A DNA stretch of 64,000 nt, from positions 169,441 through 233,440 of the forward strand of contig NZ_LMUJ01000051.1 in assembly GCF_009765975.1 (NCBI RefSeq). Direction: 5' to 3'. This document shows, in pieces, positions 35,864 to 46,526 of the stretch (the stretch's first letter is position 1; every line of letters begins with the position of its first letter). Position numbers and translations under genes: made by a program. The DNA is from Acidisphaera sp. S103 (GTDB lineage: Bacteria > Pseudomonadota > Alphaproteobacteria > Acetobacterales > Acetobacteraceae). The notes under the pieces are model-generated. The model was not told the DNA's origin, did no database searches, and saw only the letters and a list, made by a program, of their open reading frames with translations.

Positions 35864-37135
35864 CTATTCGGCGGCGGTGCGGGCGCCGCCCAGGCCCGGG
35901 GAGGCCAGGAATTCCGCTACCTTGGCGGGCTCAAAACCGAGCACGTCGCGGAGGATTTCTTCGGTGTGCTCGCCCAGGAGGGGGGAGCGTTTTACCTCGG
36001 AGGCGCTGGCGGACAGTTTGATCGGGTTGCCGACGGACAGGTATTTGCCACGGGTCGGGTGATCGACCTCTACCACCGTGCCGGTGGCGCGCAGCGATTG
36101 TTCCTCGGCGATTTCCTTCATCGACAGGATCGGGCCGCAGGGGATGTCGTATTCGTTCAGGATGTCCATGGCCTCGAATTTTGTCTTGGTCATGGTCCAT
36201 TCCTCGATCGTGTCGAAGATGGATTTCAGGCGGGGCAACCGGGCAGGGGGTTTGGCATAATCCGGGTGGGTCTTCCATTCCGGCTTACCGATCACGTCGC
36301 AGATCGACTCCCATACCGGGGCTTGGGCGATGAAGTAGATATAGGCGTTGGGATCGGTCTCCCAGCCTTTGCACTTCAGGATCCAGCCGGGCTGGCCGCC
36401 GCCGGAGGCGTTGCCGGAGCGGGGCACCGCCTCGCCGAATTTGCCGTCGGGGTATTGCGGGAATTCGGTCAGCGGGCCGTGGGCGAGGCGCTGCTGGTCG
36501 CGCAGCTTGACGCGGCACAGGTTCAGCACGCCGTCCTGCATCGCAACGTCCACTTTTTGCCCGAGCCCGGTGGTGTTGCGCTGGAACAGCGCGGCGACGA
36601 TACCGAGCGCGAGGTGCAGGCCGGTGCCGGAATCGCCGATCTGGGCGCCGGTGACCGTCGGCGGCCCGTCATCGAAGCCGGTTGTGGACGCCGCGCCGCC
36701 GGCACATTGGGCGACGTTCTCGTAGACCTTGCAGTCCTCATACGGGCCGGGACCGAAGCCTTTGATGGACGCCAGGATCATCCTCGGGTTCAGTTGTTGC
36801 ACGCGTTCCCAGGTGAAGCCCATGCGATCCAGCGCGCCGGGGGCGAAATTCTCCACCATCACGTCGCAGGATTTCACCAGGGACTCGAGCACTTCCTTGC
36901 CGTGCTTGTCGCGTCCGTCGATGGTGATGGAGCGCTTGTTGTGGTTCAGCATGGTGAAATACAGGCTGTCGACGCCCTTGATGTCCTGCAACTGGCCTCG
37001 GGTGATGTCGCCGACACCGGGCCGCTCGACCTTGATCACGTCGGCGCCGAACCAGGCGAGCAACTGCGTGCAGGTGGGGCCGGACTGGACATGGGTGAAG
37101 TCGAGGATTTTTACGCCGTCGAGTGCTTTGGTCAT
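35864..37135 (-). CDS. frc: formyl-CoA:oxalate CoA-transferase
   Basis: 423 aa class III (CaiB/BaiF) CoA transferase. N-terminal [50 protein letters not shown], and [17 protein letters not shown] with the catalytic Asp at 168, matching Frc Asp169. It moves CoA from formyl-CoA to oxalate, giving oxalyl-CoA and formate in the cytoplasm. The gene lies 7 bp downstream of oxc, forming the complete oxalate degradation pair, with a GntR gene at the head of the operon. Confidence 0.95.
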   Translation of the reverse strand: MTKALDGVKILDFTHVQSGPTCTQLLAWFGADVIKVERPGVGDITRGQLQDIKGVDSLYFTMLNHNKRSITIDGRDKHGKEVLESLVKSCDVMVENFAPGALDRMGFTWERVQQLNPRMILASIKGFGPGPYEDCKVYENVAQCAGGAASTTGFDDGPPTVTGAQIGDSGTGLHLALGIVAALFQRNTTGLGQKVDVAMQDGVLNLCRVKLRDQQRLAHGPLTEFPQYPDGKFGEAVPRSGNASGGGQPGWILKCKGWETDPNAYIYFIAQAPVWESICDVIGKPEWKTHPDYAKPPARLPRLKSIFDTIEEWTMTKTKFEAMDILNEYDIPCGPILSMKEIAEEQSLRATGTVVEVDHPTRGKYLSVGNPIKLSASASEVKRSPLLGEHTEEILRDVLGFEPAKVAEFLASPGLGGARTAAE

Positions 37136-37142
37136 GTGTTCC

Positions 37143-38867
37143 TCACTTCTTCAGGTTGCTCTTGGGGTTGAGATTGCCGATGTTGCCGCTCTCGCTGCCG
37201 GCGGCCGGGTCGATCGCGGCGTTGATCAGCGTGGGCTTGCCGGACTCAATGGCCGCGTCCACCGCGCGTTTCAGTTCGTCTGGGGTGGTTACGTGGACGC
37301 CGACGCCGCCGAAACCGTCGATCATCCGGTCGTAGCGGGAGCCTTTGACGAACATGGTCGTTGCCGGGTCGTCACCGCCGCTGAGGTTGACGCCGTCGCC
37401 GCGATAGATCCCGTCGTTGTTGAATACCACGACGCAGACCGGCAGGTTGTAGCGGCAGATCGTTTCGACCTCCATGCCGGAGAAGCCGAAGGCGCTGTCG
37501 CCCTCAATGGCGAGGACGGGTTTGCCGGTTTCGACCGCGGCGGCGATGGCGAAGCCCATGCCGATGCCCATCACGCCCCAGGTGCCGACATCCAGGCGCT
37601 TGCGCGGCTGATAGATGTCGATGACGCCGCGCGCCTGGTCGAGCGTGTTGGCGCCTTCGTTCACCAGGATGGTGTCCGGACGCTCCTTGATCACGTCGCG
37701 CAGCACGCGCAGTGCGGAGTGGTAGTCCATTGGCGTCGAGTTCTTGCCGAGGCGGGACGCCATGCGAGCAATGTTGGATTCTTTCTTGGTGTTGATTGCT
37801 TCGACCCATTCGGACGGTGGTGGCGTCCAGTCGTTCCCCATGCTGCGCAGCATGGCGGTGACGCAGGACCCGATATCGCCCACCAGCGGCGCGGCGATCT
37901 CGACATTGCTGTCCATCTCACGCGGTTCGATGTCGATCTGGATGAACTTCTTCGAGCCGGGCGGCCCCCATTGCTTGCCCTTGCCGTGACTTAGCAGCCA
38001 GTTGAGGCGCGCGCCGATCATGACGACGACGTCGCTTTCCAGCAGAACGGTGGAGCGGGCAGCGGCGGCGCATTGCGGGTGCGTGTCGGGCAGCAGGCCC
38101 TTGGCCATGCTCATGGGGATGTAGGGAATGCCGCTTTTCTCGACCAGCGTGCGAATGTCGTCGTCGGCCTGGGCGTAGGCGGCGCCCTTGCCGAGGATGA
38201 TCAGTGGACGCTTGGCGCCGCGCAGCACATCAAGCGCGCGATCGACGGCGGATTGCGCCGGAATCTGTGCCGGCGCCGGGTCGATCACCTTGACCAGTGA
38301 CCGACGGCCGGCCTCTGCTTCCATGACCTGGCCGAACAATTTGCCCGGCAGGTCGAGATAGACGCCACCCGGGCGGCCGGACACCGCGGCGCGGATCGCT
38401 CGGGCGACGCCGATGCCGATGTCGGCGGCGTGCAGCACGCGGAAGGCGGCTTTGCACAGGGGTTTGGCGATGGCGAGCTGGTCCATCTCCTCGTAGTCGC
38501 CCTGTTGCAGGTCGACGATTTCGCGTTCGGAGGAACCGCTGACCAGGATCATTGGGAAGCAGTTCGTTGTCGCATTGGCCAGGGCGACGAGGCCGTTCAG
38601 GAAGCCCGGGGCCGAGACGGTCAGGCACACGCCGGGCGATTTGGTCAGGTAGCCGGCGATGGCGGCGGCGTTGCCCGCGTTCTGTTCGTGGCGGAATGAA
38701 ATCACCCGCATCCCGGAGGCCTGGGCCAGGCGGCCGAGATCGGTGATCGGGATGCCCGGCACGCCGTAGATCGTCTTGATGCCGTTCAGCATCAGCGCGT
38801 CGATGACGAGGTGGAACCCGTCGGTCAGTTCGGTTTCGGTGTCGTTTGTCGTTGCCGACATGGTCAT
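37143..38867 (-). CDS. oxc: oxalyl-CoA decarboxylase
   Basis: 574 aa ThDP-dependent enzyme. Catalytic Glu in [16 protein letters not shown] (Glu61), [19 protein letters not shown] in the ADP/CoA-binding middle domain, and the ThDP/Mg motif [19 protein letters not shown] with the downstream NNDG (about residues 450-485). It converts oxalyl-CoA to formyl-CoA and CO2. The start at 38867 overlaps the GntR stop (ATGA); a second Met two codons later is possible. Order GntR-oxc-frc argues for oxalate-responsive control (inference). Confidence 0.96.
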   Translation of the reverse strand: MTMSATTNDTETELTDGFHLVIDALMLNGIKTIYGVPGIPITDLGRLAQASGMRVISFRHEQNAGNAAAIAGYLTKSPGVCLTVSAPGFLNGLVALANATTNCFPMILVSGSSEREIVDLQQGDYEEMDQLAIAKPLCKAAFRVLHAADIGIGVARAIRAAVSGRPGGVYLDLPGKLFGQVMEAEAGRRSLVKVIDPAPAQIPAQSAVDRALDVLRGAKRPLIILGKGAAYAQADDDIRTLVEKSGIPYIPMSMAKGLLPDTHPQCAAAARSTVLLESDVVVMIGARLNWLLSHGKGKQWGPPGSKKFIQIDIEPREMDSNVEIAAPLVGDIGSCVTAMLRSMGNDWTPPPSEWVEAINTKKESNIARMASRLGKNSTPMDYHSALRVLRDVIKERPDTILVNEGANTLDQARGVIDIYQPRKRLDVGTWGVMGIGMGFAIAAAVETGKPVLAIEGDSAFGFSGMEVETICRYNLPVCVVVFNNDGIYRGDGVNLSGGDDPATTMFVKGSRYDRMIDGFGGVGVHVTTPDELKRAVDAAIESGKPTLINAAIDPAAGSESGNIGNLNPKSNLKK

Positions 38868-39583
38868 TTACCTCCGGTTTCGGTTTTCGGCCTGTCGATA
38901 AAGTCGCCATGGCGTTCGACATGCGCCGCCAGGCCCATTGTGTGATCGCGCACCAGGCGTTCGGCGTGATCCGGATCGCCCGCACGCAGCGCGGCGATGA
39001 TCGCGCGGTGGTCGGCGACGGAGCGCTGGGCTCGGTTGTCCTGGGTCATGGTGACGGCCCGGACGGCGCGCATGTGGATGAACAGCGAGTCGGTCAGGGT
39101 GGTCATCAGGCCGATGCCGCCCAGGCGGATGATCGCCTTGTGAAATTCCATGTTGGCGTCGGAGTATTCGGTCAGATGGCCGGTCGGGTCTTCCTCGAAC
39201 GCGTCCATCAGTTCGGTCAGTGCGGCGATGTCCGCCGGGGTTGCGGCCGTGGCGGCGATGCGGGCGGCCATGCTCTCGATCGCGGCCCAAACGGTGATCA
39301 TCTCGACGATCTCGCGCTTGCTTTTGCGCACAACGATGATGCCGCGGCGGGGGATGGAGCGGACGAAGCCTTCCTGCTCCAGCACCGACAGGGCTTCGCG
39401 GATCGGCGTGCGGCTGACGCCCAGGTCTTCGCTTAGCCGGCGCTCATCGAGGCGGATTTCGCCGGCGCGGCCATAGATATCCATGTCCATGATGGCGCGC
39501 TTGATCGCGTCGCAGGCTTGCTTGCGCAGGCCCGTGCCGATGTCCAGCGGTTCGATTCGCAGTCTTGGCTGGGCTTGCGACAA
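38864..39583 (-). CDS. GntR-family transcriptional regulator (FCD/FadR subfamily)
   Basis: 239 aa. The start appears to be TTG at 39583, supported by GAGGAGGGACGGG directly upstream; no ATG gives the full helix-turn-helix. Winged helix at about residues 20-88 ([30 protein letters not shown]), FCD ligand domain after about 95 with metal-binding residues (Asp/His in [11 protein letters not shown], and VADHRAI, VRDHTMG). Predicted to bind an organic acid and regulate the downstream oxc-frc genes and possibly the divergent GMC gene. Confidence 0.88.
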   Translation of the reverse strand: MSQAQPRLRIEPLDIGTGLRKQACDAIKRAIMDMDIYGRAGEIRLDERRLSEDLGVSRTPIREALSVLEQEGFVRSIPRRGIIVVRKSKREIVEMITVWAAIESMAARIAATAATPADIAALTELMDAFEEDPTGHLTEYSDANMEFHKAIIRLGGIGLMTTLTDSLFIHMRAVRAVTMTQDNRAQRSVADHRAIIAALRAGDPDHAERLVRDHTMGLAAHVERHGDFIDRPKTETGGK

Positions 39584-39605
39584 CCCGTCCCTCCTCGTTG
39601 CGGGT

Positions 39606-39621
39606 ATTTTGTATTTTGTAT
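39606..39621. promoter_or_regulatory. candidate GntR operator, ATTTTGTATTTTGTAT
   Basis: The direct repeat ATTTTGT-ATTTTGT-AT lies in the 144-bp gap between the divergent GntR and GMC starts, 23-38 bp upstream of the GntR start codon. The TTGTAT words resemble FCD-type half-sites. It also overlaps a plausible -10 (TACAAAAT on the minus strand), suggesting autoregulation. Confidence 0.35.
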
Positions 39622-39727
39622 GCCACGGGCGTCAAGAGGCTGGGATCGCCGAGGGTGATGCCGTGGCCCTGGTCAATCCGGTGCGGTTCCGCTTCACTGG
39701 TTGCCATAATGACGGGGGAAGCGGGGC

Positions 39728-41332
39728 ATGGTTGCGGTGCGGGAGTACGATTTTGTCATCGTGGGCGCCGGGTCGGCCGGGTGCGTGCTGGCCAATCGCT
39801 TGAGTGCCGATCCGAACAACCGGGTCCTGCTGCTGGAAGCGGGGGGCAAGGATACCGATCCCTGGATCCACATTCCCGCCGGGTTCTATCGCAACATCTA
39901 TAATCCCAAGGTGGCATGGTATTTCGAGACCGAACCGGTGCCGGAGATGCACAACCGCCGCATCTCCTGGCCGCGCGGCAAGGTGCTGGGCGGGTCTTCG
40001 TCCATTAACGGATTGATCTATATTCGCGGCCAGAGTCAGGATTTCGACTTGTGGCGGCAACTCGGTAATGCCGGATGGTCGTATGACGACGTGTTGCCGT
40101 ATTTCCGCAGAGCGGAGGACCAGGAGCGCGGTGCCAACGAATTCCATGGTTCGGGCGGGCCACTGGGGGTTTCGGATTTGAAGACAGATCACCCGTTGCA
40201 CGACGCCTTCATCGCCGGGGCGCAGGAGGCGGGGTATCCGTACAATCCCGACTTCAATGGCGCGAAGCAGGAGGGTGTCGGGCCGTTGCAATTGACGGTG
40301 AAGGGGCGGCGGCGGTCCTCGGCGGCCGTGGGGTATCTGAATCCAGTCAAATCGCGCCGCAATCTGCAGGTTGAAGTGCGTGCCCTGACCCATCGTGTAC
40401 TGCTGGAGGGCAAACGGGCGGTCGGTGTCGAATACAGCCAGAATGGCGCGTTACATCAGGCTAAGGCGAAGAAGGAAGTGCTGTTGTGCGGCGGGGCCAT
40501 CAACTCGCCGCAGATTTTGCAGTTGTCGGGCGTCGGGCCGGGCGAGTTGCTGCAATCGCTGGGACTCGAGGTGAAGCACGACCTGCCCGGCGTGGGGGAA
40601 AACCTGCAGGATCATGTCGGCGGCCGCATCATTCATCGCTGCGTCGACGGCACAGTGACGATGAACGAGATTTACCATAACTGGCTGCGCCGGCTTTACG
40701 CGGGGGCCGAGTGGATTTTGGCGCAGAAAGGGCCGCTGATGACCGGTGCGGGCCCGATCGGGCTGTTCGTGAAGACAAGGCCGGAGCTGGACAGCCCGGA
40801 TGTGCAATACCAGTTCCTCGCCGGCAGCGCACAGAAGACCGGGGAGCCCATGCATCGCTTTCCCGGCTGCACCATGGTGGCGATTCCCTGCCGCCCGGAA
40901 AGCCGCGGCTGGCTGCGCATCCAGTCGCCCGACCCGGCGAAACCGCCGGCGATGCAGCCGAATTACCTGTCCACCCAGGGGGATCGCGACACCATGGTCG
41001 CCGGCCTGCGGGTCACTCGCAAAGTTTTCGCCACGGTGAGCATGCAGCGTTTCTGCAAGGAAGAAATCTATCCCGGGCCACAGGCGCAGACCGACGAGGA
41101 CCTGCTGAACCATGTCCGAGAAACCGCCGGCACAACGTTTCACCAGACCAGCACCTGCATGATGGGGCCGGGACCCAAGGCGGTGGTGGGGACCGATCTG
41201 AAGGTGAAGGGGCTGGAGGGGCTGCGGGTGATCGATGCGTCCATCATGCCAACGGTGGTGTCGGGCAACACCAACGCCACCGTCATCATGATCGCGGAGA
41301 AGGGGGCGGATATGATTCTGAAGGCCGCATGA
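39728..41332 (+). CDS. GMC-family FAD oxidoreductase (choline/alcohol dehydrogenase-like)
   Basis: 534 aa. FAD-binding GAGSAG (residues 13-18), LLLEAGG (about 35-41), [14 protein letters not shown] (about 86-99) and the second GMC signature [15 protein letters not shown]. The active-site pair is His472 ([13 protein letters not shown]) and Asn514 ([10 protein letters not shown]). Flavin-dependent oxidation of an alcohol is expected. The stop overlaps the next SDR start (ATGA). Divergent from the oxalate operon; a route from an alcohol or glycolate-type compound to oxalate is conceivable but unproven. Confidence 0.9.
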   Translation: MVAVREYDFVIVGAGSAGCVLANRLSADPNNRVLLLEAGGKDTDPWIHIPAGFYRNIYNPKVAWYFETEPVPEMHNRRISWPRGKVLGGSSSINGLIYIRGQSQDFDLWRQLGNAGWSYDDVLPYFRRAEDQERGANEFHGSGGPLGVSDLKTDHPLHDAFIAGAQEAGYPYNPDFNGAKQEGVGPLQLTVKGRRRSSAAVGYLNPVKSRRNLQVEVRALTHRVLLEGKRAVGVEYSQNGALHQAKAKKEVLLCGGAINSPQILQLSGVGPGELLQSLGLEVKHDLPGVGENLQDHVGGRIIHRCVDGTVTMNEIYHNWLRRLYAGAEWILAQKGPLMTGAGPIGLFVKTRPELDSPDVQYQFLAGSAQKTGEPMHRFPGCTMVAIPCRPESRGWLRIQSPDPAKPPAMQPNYLSTQGDRDTMVAGLRVTRKVFATVSMQRFCKEEIYPGPQAQTDEDLLNHVRETAGTTFHQTSTCMMGPGPKAVVGTDLKVKGLEGLRVIDASIMPTVVSGNTNATVIMIAEKGADMILKAA

Positions 41333-42087
41333 GCGTCGAGCAGGTCTTTGCCGGCAAGGTCGCCCTGGTCACCGGGGCGGGGAAGAATATCGGGCGCACC
41401 ATCGCGCTTGACCTCGCGGCGCGGGGCGCCTCACTGGTTATCAACGGGCGCGGTGATCGGGCGGCCGTCGATGGCGTGGTGGCGGAGATCAATGCGGCGG
41501 GCGGCCAGGCGATCGGTTGCCTGGCGGATGTGTCGGATCCGGTGACGACTGGAGCCATGATCGAGGCAACCGTCGCGGCGTTCGGCGGCATCGATATCCT
41601 GGTCAGCAATGCCGGGCTGCGCCGGCAGACCCCGTTCCTGGAGATGTCGCTCGTCGAGTGGCGGGAAATCCTGTCCGTTGCCCTGGATGGTGCGTTCATT
41701 TTGGCTCGGGCGGCGGTGCCGCACATGCTTGGACGCGGGGGCGGGGCGATCGTCGCGCTGTCGGGGATTTCCACCCATGTCGGGACGCCGAACCGTTGCC
41801 ATGTCTCGGCGTCGAAGGCGGGGTTGGAGGGGTTGATGCGGGCGCTGGCAGTGGAATTGGCGCCGCATGACATCACCTGCAACACGGTCGCGCCGGGTGC
41901 CGTGGATACGGTGCGCGGGGCGTCGGCGGGTGCGTTGCCGAAGACGCTGATCGATGGCGGTATCCCGCTGGGACGTAAGGCGGCGGTGGAGGAGATTGCC
42001 GCGGCGGTGCGCTTCCTGGCCGGGCCGGACGGGCGGTACATCACGGGGCAGACGCTGCATGTGAACGGGGGGGCGTTTCTGGGGTAA
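41329..42087 (+). CDS. SDR-family protein with substituted catalytic tyrosine
   Basis: 252 aa classical SDR fold: cofactor loop TGAGKNIG (about residues 15-22), DVSDP, NAG motif ([10 protein letters not shown]), catalytic-type serines in ALSGIS (Ser145/Ser148), and C-terminal [11 protein letters not shown]. In place of Y-x-x-x-K the protein reads H-V-S-A-S-K, so position 159, normally Tyr, is Val, with His at 158 and Lys at 163. Either His substitutes or the protein is catalytically altered. Coupled to the GMC gene by ATGA. Confidence 0.85.
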   Translation: MSVEQVFAGKVALVTGAGKNIGRTIALDLAARGASLVINGRGDRAAVDGVVAEINAAGGQAIGCLADVSDPVTTGAMIEATVAAFGGIDILVSNAGLRRQTPFLEMSLVEWREILSVALDGAFILARAAVPHMLGRGGGAIVALSGISTHVGTPNRCHVSASKAGLEGLMRALAVELAPHDITCNTVAPGAVDTVRGASAGALPKTLIDGGIPLGRKAAVEEIAAAVRFLAGPDGRYITGQTLHVNGGAFLG

Positions 42088-42155
42088 GGCGTTCACTTGC
42101 TTTACCTCGGCCGGCATGGTCCAAGGCGCGGGATCAAGCGCTGGTGAGCCCCGTC

Positions 42156-43733
42156 ATGACCGATTCCCTGCCTGATCCCGCAGACACCCAAGAACGCATC
42201 CTGATCCTGGACTTCGGCAGCCAGGTCACTCAGTTGATCGCCCGCCGCCTGCGTGAGTCGGGCGTCTACTGCGAAATCTGGCCGTTCAATGCCGATGCGG
42301 CGCGCATTTCCGCCTGGCATCCGCGCGGGATTATCCTGTCGGGCGGCCCGGCGTCGGTGCATGAGGCGGTCTCGCCGCTGGCGTCGCCGGTGGTGTTCGA
42401 TCTCGGCGTTCCGGTGTTGGGCATCTGCTACGGCGAACAGCTTCTGTGTCATCAGCTTGGCGGGGCAGTCGAGCCGTCCGACCATCGGGAGTTCGGCCGC
42501 GCCTATGTGGATGTGTCGGATGACTGCGCTCTGTTCCACGGCGTCTGGGCGAAGGGCGGTCGCGAGCAGGTTTGGATGAGCCATGGCGATCGGGTTACTC
42601 GGTTGCCGCCGGGTTTCCGGGTTGTCGCCACCAGCGAGGGGGCGCCGTTCGCCGCCATCGCCGATGACGCGCGCCGGTTCTACGGCGTGCAGTTCCACCC
42701 GGAGGTGGTGCATACGCCGCACGGTGCGCAGCTTCTGCGGAATTTCACCCATGATGTTGTCGGGTTGTCCGGATCTTGGACTATGGCGGGATTCCGAGCG
42801 ACGGAGATTGCTCGGATTCGAGCTCAGGTGGGGGGTGGACGGGTGATTTGCGGGCTATCGGGCGGGGTGGATTCCTCGGTCGCGGCGGTGCTGATCCATG
42901 AGGCGATCGGCGAGCAACTGACCTGCATCTTTGTCGACCACGGGCTGCTGCGGCAGAACGAAGCGGATGAGGTGGTGGCGACATTCCGAGACCGGTTCAA
43001 CATCAAGCTGGTGCATCGCGATGCGTCGGAGCTGTTCCTCGGCGCGTTGGAAGGGGTGACCGATCCTGAAACGAAACGCAAGACGATCGGCCGCCTCTTC
43101 ATCGAGGTGTTCGAGGAAGAAGCTGCTCGTATTGGCGGTGCGGACTTCCTGGCGCAGGGCACGTTGTACCCGGATGTGATTGAAAGCGTCAGCTTTACCG
43201 GTGGCCCGTCCGTTACGATCAAGTCGCATCACAACGTCGGTGGCCTGCCGGAACGGATGCGCATGAAGCTGGTGGAACCGCTGCGCGAATTGTTCAAGGA
43301 CGAGGTTCGGGTGCTGGGCCGCGAACTCGGCATGCCGGAAACGATCGTCGGCCGGCATCCGTTCCCCGGGCCGGGGCTGGCGATCCGCATTCCCGGCGCC
43401 ATCACGCGGGAGAAGGCGGATCTGCTGCGCAAGGTGGACGCGATTTACCTGGAGGAAATTCGGTCCGCCGGCCTGTACGACGCGATTTGGCAGGCCTTCG
43501 CTGTTCTGCTTCCCGTTCGGACCGTCGGGGTGATGGGCGACGGGCGGACGTATGACATGGCGTGCGCGCTGCGGGCGGTGACCAGCACGGATGGCATGAC
43601 GGCGGATGTCTATCCGTTCGAGATGGCGTTCCTGACGCGGGTCGCCGGGCGGATCGTTAACGAGGTACGGGGGGTGAACCGGGTGACGTATGATATCACC
43701 AGCAAGCCGCCAGGGACGATTGAGTGGGAGTGA
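42156..43733 (+). CDS. guaA: GMP synthase (glutamine-hydrolysing)
   Basis: 525 aa from ATG 42156; a GTG at 42144 would add four residues. Class I glutamine amidotransferase domain with nucleophile Cys91 (GICYGEQLL) and [15 protein letters not shown], then the ATP-pyrophosphatase domain with SGGVDSS (about 235-241) and the C-terminal dimerisation domain ending KPPGTIEWE, the canonical GuaA end. It converts XMP to GMP. Housekeeping gene; gene content changes character right after its 3' end. Confidence 0.97.
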   Translation: MTDSLPDPADTQERILILDFGSQVTQLIARRLRESGVYCEIWPFNADAARISAWHPRGIILSGGPASVHEAVSPLASPVVFDLGVPVLGICYGEQLLCHQLGGAVEPSDHREFGRAYVDVSDDCALFHGVWAKGGREQVWMSHGDRVTRLPPGFRVVATSEGAPFAAIADDARRFYGVQFHPEVVHTPHGAQLLRNFTHDVVGLSGSWTMAGFRATEIARIRAQVGGGRVICGLSGGVDSSVAAVLIHEAIGEQLTCIFVDHGLLRQNEADEVVATFRDRFNIKLVHRDASELFLGALEGVTDPETKRKTIGRLFIEVFEEEAARIGGADFLAQGTLYPDVIESVSFTGGPSVTIKSHHNVGGLPERMRMKLVEPLRELFKDEVRVLGRELGMPETIVGRHPFPGPGLAIRIPGAITREKADLLRKVDAIYLEEIRSAGLYDAIWQAFAVLLPVRTVGVMGDGRTYDMACALRAVTSTDGMTADVYPFEMAFLTRVAGRIVNEVRGVNRVTYDITSKPPGTIEWE

Positions 43734-43899
43734 TGGGGAGTACTGTGGAGTAGAACAAGGTAGGAGCGGATACCAAAGTGAGTCGATGGTCGTCGTTGGC
43801 AGTCGATAGAGAGTAGGTGTCTAGTCCTTGTGCCGTAGTCGCGTGCACGGTGAACCGATTCTTCGGTGAGGATGTTATCGCGGCCATCGCTTTGTTTTA

Positions 43900-44775
43900 C
43901 TATCTTTTGTTAACCAAGCCCGTGTTCCAATACGCTTCCAGCCATCTGTTGAAGGTGTGGGTCGGCGGATATTCGCGCCGAACCTGTTCTATGTCGAAGT
44001 GAAAACCTTTGTCTTCGAACCAATGGTACATCACAGTCAGTTCCCTTCCCATCTTCTTCTCGAACTGATCCCAGGAAACCTGAACGTACTTCACGTCTCG
44101 CGCAGTCGCGCGGCTGAAGGCGTCGGCGATCTGCTGCATCGATAGTTCATCACCCGCCAGCGAAAATGTCCTGTTCTTCCATTTGCCGGGATCCTCGAAT
44201 GCAAGCGCTGCAAACGCGCCGATGTCATCCACCGCTATCATCTGCAAGTTTGCCGTCGGGCTTAACGGCTGTTGCAGCTGCCCGTTGCGGATCGACTCGC
44301 CGAACCCTCTCCACCAGTTCTCCATGAAAAAGACGGGCCGCACAATTGTATATTGTAAACCGCTCGACCGCAGATGCTCTTCCACTTTAACTTTGCTTTC
44401 GAAGTGGGGAATGCCTGTCTCTTCGTCCGCTGACCCTACTGAACTGTAAACAAAATGGCTGACACCCTGCCGCTTTGCCGCCTCGATAACCGCCACTCCC
44501 TGCAGGATCTCATTAGCCGTGTAGGGCTGCACGGAGAATACGCCATACACACCGTCCATCGCGCGCATCAGGCTGTCGGGATCATCGAGGCTTCCCTGAA
44601 ACACTTTCTCCCCATACCCCATCAGTTGACGTGCTTGTTTGCTATCGGGATCCCGCACCAGCGCGCGCAACTTGAATCCTTTGTTCCGCAGGTGCTGGTA
44701 GACGGCGCCTCCCTGCCTTCCGGTGGCGCCTGTCACCAAAATGATTCGTTCGCTGTTCGTTGACACGCGTTCCAT
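43900..44775 (-). CDS. NmrA-family NAD(P)-binding protein
   Basis: 291 aa atypical SDR. NADP-binding GATGRQGG (about residues 16-23), LVRDPDSKQARQL, GVYGVFSVQPYT, and HFVYSSVGSADEETGIPHFESK (no classical YxxxK), followed by the NmrA-type C-terminal half. Relatives act as redox sensors or quinone/azo reductases. The gene appears visibly less GC-rich than its neighbours, suggesting recent acquisition. Next upstream in the same direction is the F420-reductase-like gene. Confidence 0.85.
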   Translation of the reverse strand: MERVSTNSERIILVTGATGRQGGAVYQHLRNKGFKLRALVRDPDSKQARQLMGYGEKVFQGSLDDPDSLMRAMDGVYGVFSVQPYTANEILQGVAVIEAAKRQGVSHFVYSSVGSADEETGIPHFESKVKVEEHLRSSGLQYTIVRPVFFMENWWRGFGESIRNGQLQQPLSPTANLQMIAVDDIGAFAALAFEDPGKWKNRTFSLAGDELSMQQIADAFSRATARDVKYVQVSWDQFEKKMGRELTVMYHWFEDKGFHFDIEQVRREYPPTHTFNRWLEAYWNTGLVNKR

Positions 44776-44807
44776 CTCCTTTAACCGTCGCTAGGGTCGT
44801 AAATCCG

Positions 44808-45398
44808 TTACTGTGTCTTCTTGAACAGGTCCTGAAAGATCAGGGGCGCCCAGATCCCGTCCCGCCCCTGCACGAGCTGGCCGCCTTCCGCGATCTTGCC
44901 GAGATTAACCGGTGCATAGCCGAGCTGCTCGACCAGGGCGGCGACCGTTGCGGTCGCGCTTTCATCGTCGCTCGACAGGAACACAACCCGTCGTCCGCCG
45001 TTGATGGCCGGGTCTTCCGCAAGGACGCGGGCAGGCAAATGGTTAAACGCTTTGACCAATTGAGCGTCGGGCAGGGCCCGGGCTATTACCGAAGAGGAAG
45101 GAAGACCCCCCAAATCTTCGAGCGTGTTCGTCACGTCGATCACGATCTTGCCTTTCCAACTTGCCCGTGTCTTCGCGACATCTCGGTGCTGCCCGTACGG
45201 GACAGCCAGCATGATGATGTCGGCCTCGAGCGCGTCCTTTAAGGTCTTGGGAACGGTCGTTGGGCCGATCGCGTTTGCCTGCGGCGCGAGCGCTTCAGGC
45301 TGACGCCTGCTTGCCACAGCCACTTCGATGCCCTTGCGGGCGAACATGCGGGCCAGCGCCTGGCCGACCGCGCCGAAACCTATGATTGCGTAACTCAT
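44808..45398 (-). CDS. NADPH-dependent F420 reductase-like (ProC/FNO-type) protein
   Basis: 196 aa from ATG 45398 (MSYAIIGFGAVGQALARMF). Rossmann motif GFGAVG (residues 7-12), ASRR as NADP phosphate-binding, DIIMLAVPYGQ (about 64-74), VIDVTNTLEDLGG, VKAFNHLPARVL and the FLSSDDESA segment. This is the NAD-binding-2 family of FNO-like proteins common in bacteria without F420, so the cofactor partner is uncertain. Same orientation as the flanking SDR and NmrA genes. Confidence 0.85.
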   Translation of the reverse strand: MSYAIIGFGAVGQALARMFARKGIEVAVASRRQPEALAPQANAIGPTTVPKTLKDALEADIIMLAVPYGQHRDVAKTRASWKGKIVIDVTNTLEDLGGLPSSSVIARALPDAQLVKAFNHLPARVLAEDPAINGGRRVVFLSSDDESATATVAALVEQLGYAPVNLGKIAEGGQLVQGRDGIWAPLIFQDLFKKTQ

Positions 45399-45500
45399 GT
45401 CACTTTTCCGATCGGTATTTATATTTGTTGTACGGAATGACCCCGGCGCGATAAGCGTCTTCCCGGAGTGCCAGGCATCCACACGCTTTTCCGTGCGATT

Positions 45501-46235
45501 TCAGATGGCGGAGAAGCCGCCGTCGACAGACAGCTCCACCCCGTTCACGAAGCTCGAATCGTCTGAAGCAAGAAACAGCGCGGCCGCCGCAATTTCCTCG
45601 GGACGACCCATCTTTCCCCGTGGGATCAGGGATTCGAACATCCGCTTCGCCTCCTCGGTGAGAACCTGGTCCTGCATCGGTGTGGCGATCGGCCCCGGGC
45701 TCAACACGTTTACCCGGATATTCCTGCCCTTCAGTTCGTTGAGCCAAGTGCGTGCGAAAGAGCGCAACGCTGCCTTGCTCGCCGAATACACGCCGTAACC
45801 AGGAAAACCTTTCACTGAAGCAACCGACCCGGTCATGAAGATCGATCCGCCATCGTTGAACAGCGGCAACGCCTTCTGAACCGTAAACAGCGTGCCGCGC
45901 GTATTCAGGCCGAAGGTCGCATCGAAATGCTGTTCGGTGATTTCGCCCAGGGGGATGGCGTCGCCCATGCCGGCGCTCGCGTACAGGACATCGATCTTGC
46001 CCTTTTCCCGCTTGACTGTGTCGAACAGACGGTCGAGGTCGTCGAGATTGGCCGCGTCGCCGCGCACGCCGGTCACGTTCCGGCCAATCAGCCTGACGGC
46101 TTCGTCGAGCGCCTCCTGCCTCCGGCCCGTGATGAAAACATAGGCGCCTTCTTCAACGAACCGCTTGGCGCTCGCCAGCGCCATGCCGCTCGATCCCCCC
46201 GTGATGACCGCAACCTTACCGTCTAGCTTTCCCAT
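45501..46235 (-). CDS. SDR-family oxidoreductase
   Basis: 244 aa from ATG 46235 (MGKLDGKVAVITGGSSG). Cofactor loop GGSSGMA (about residues 13-19, third Gly position altered to Met-Ala), YASAGMG in place of NNAG, catalytic YSASK (VYSASKAAL, about 148-156) and C-terminal NGVELSVDGG. Likely an NADPH carbonyl or quinone reductase. Divergent from the LysR gene 291 bp away, which may control this three-gene block. Confidence 0.88.
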   Translation of the reverse strand: MGKLDGKVAVITGGSSGMALASAKRFVEEGAYVFITGRRQEALDEAVRLIGRNVTGVRGDAANLDDLDRLFDTVKREKGKIDVLYASAGMGDAIPLGEITEQHFDATFGLNTRGTLFTVQKALPLFNDGGSIFMTGSVASVKGFPGYGVYSASKAALRSFARTWLNELKGRNIRVNVLSPGPIATPMQDQVLTEEAKRMFESLIPRGKMGRPEEIAAAALFLASDDSSFVNGVELSVDGGFSAI

Positions 46236-46526
46236 GACCGTTCCTTTCAGGCTCTGTCGTTGGTCGTTCGGGGAAGTCCCCCGAGAGCCTCGAGATGGGT
46301 CCGCCGGCGTCAGGCGTTGAGTGCGGAAGCGCGCACATCGGTGGTGCGAAATCGATCCGGCTGGACGACTGACGCCAGCCGCGACGATCGGTGTCCGCCG
46401 TTCGGAATTGGGCCGCGTTTGTCGGCATGGGCTATGATGATCGCTGGTGCTACCCACATACGAGATGCTGTTCGATGTGTTGGACACGGGTTTTGGAAGG
46501 CGCACCTCGCGGTGCCGGATTGCACC

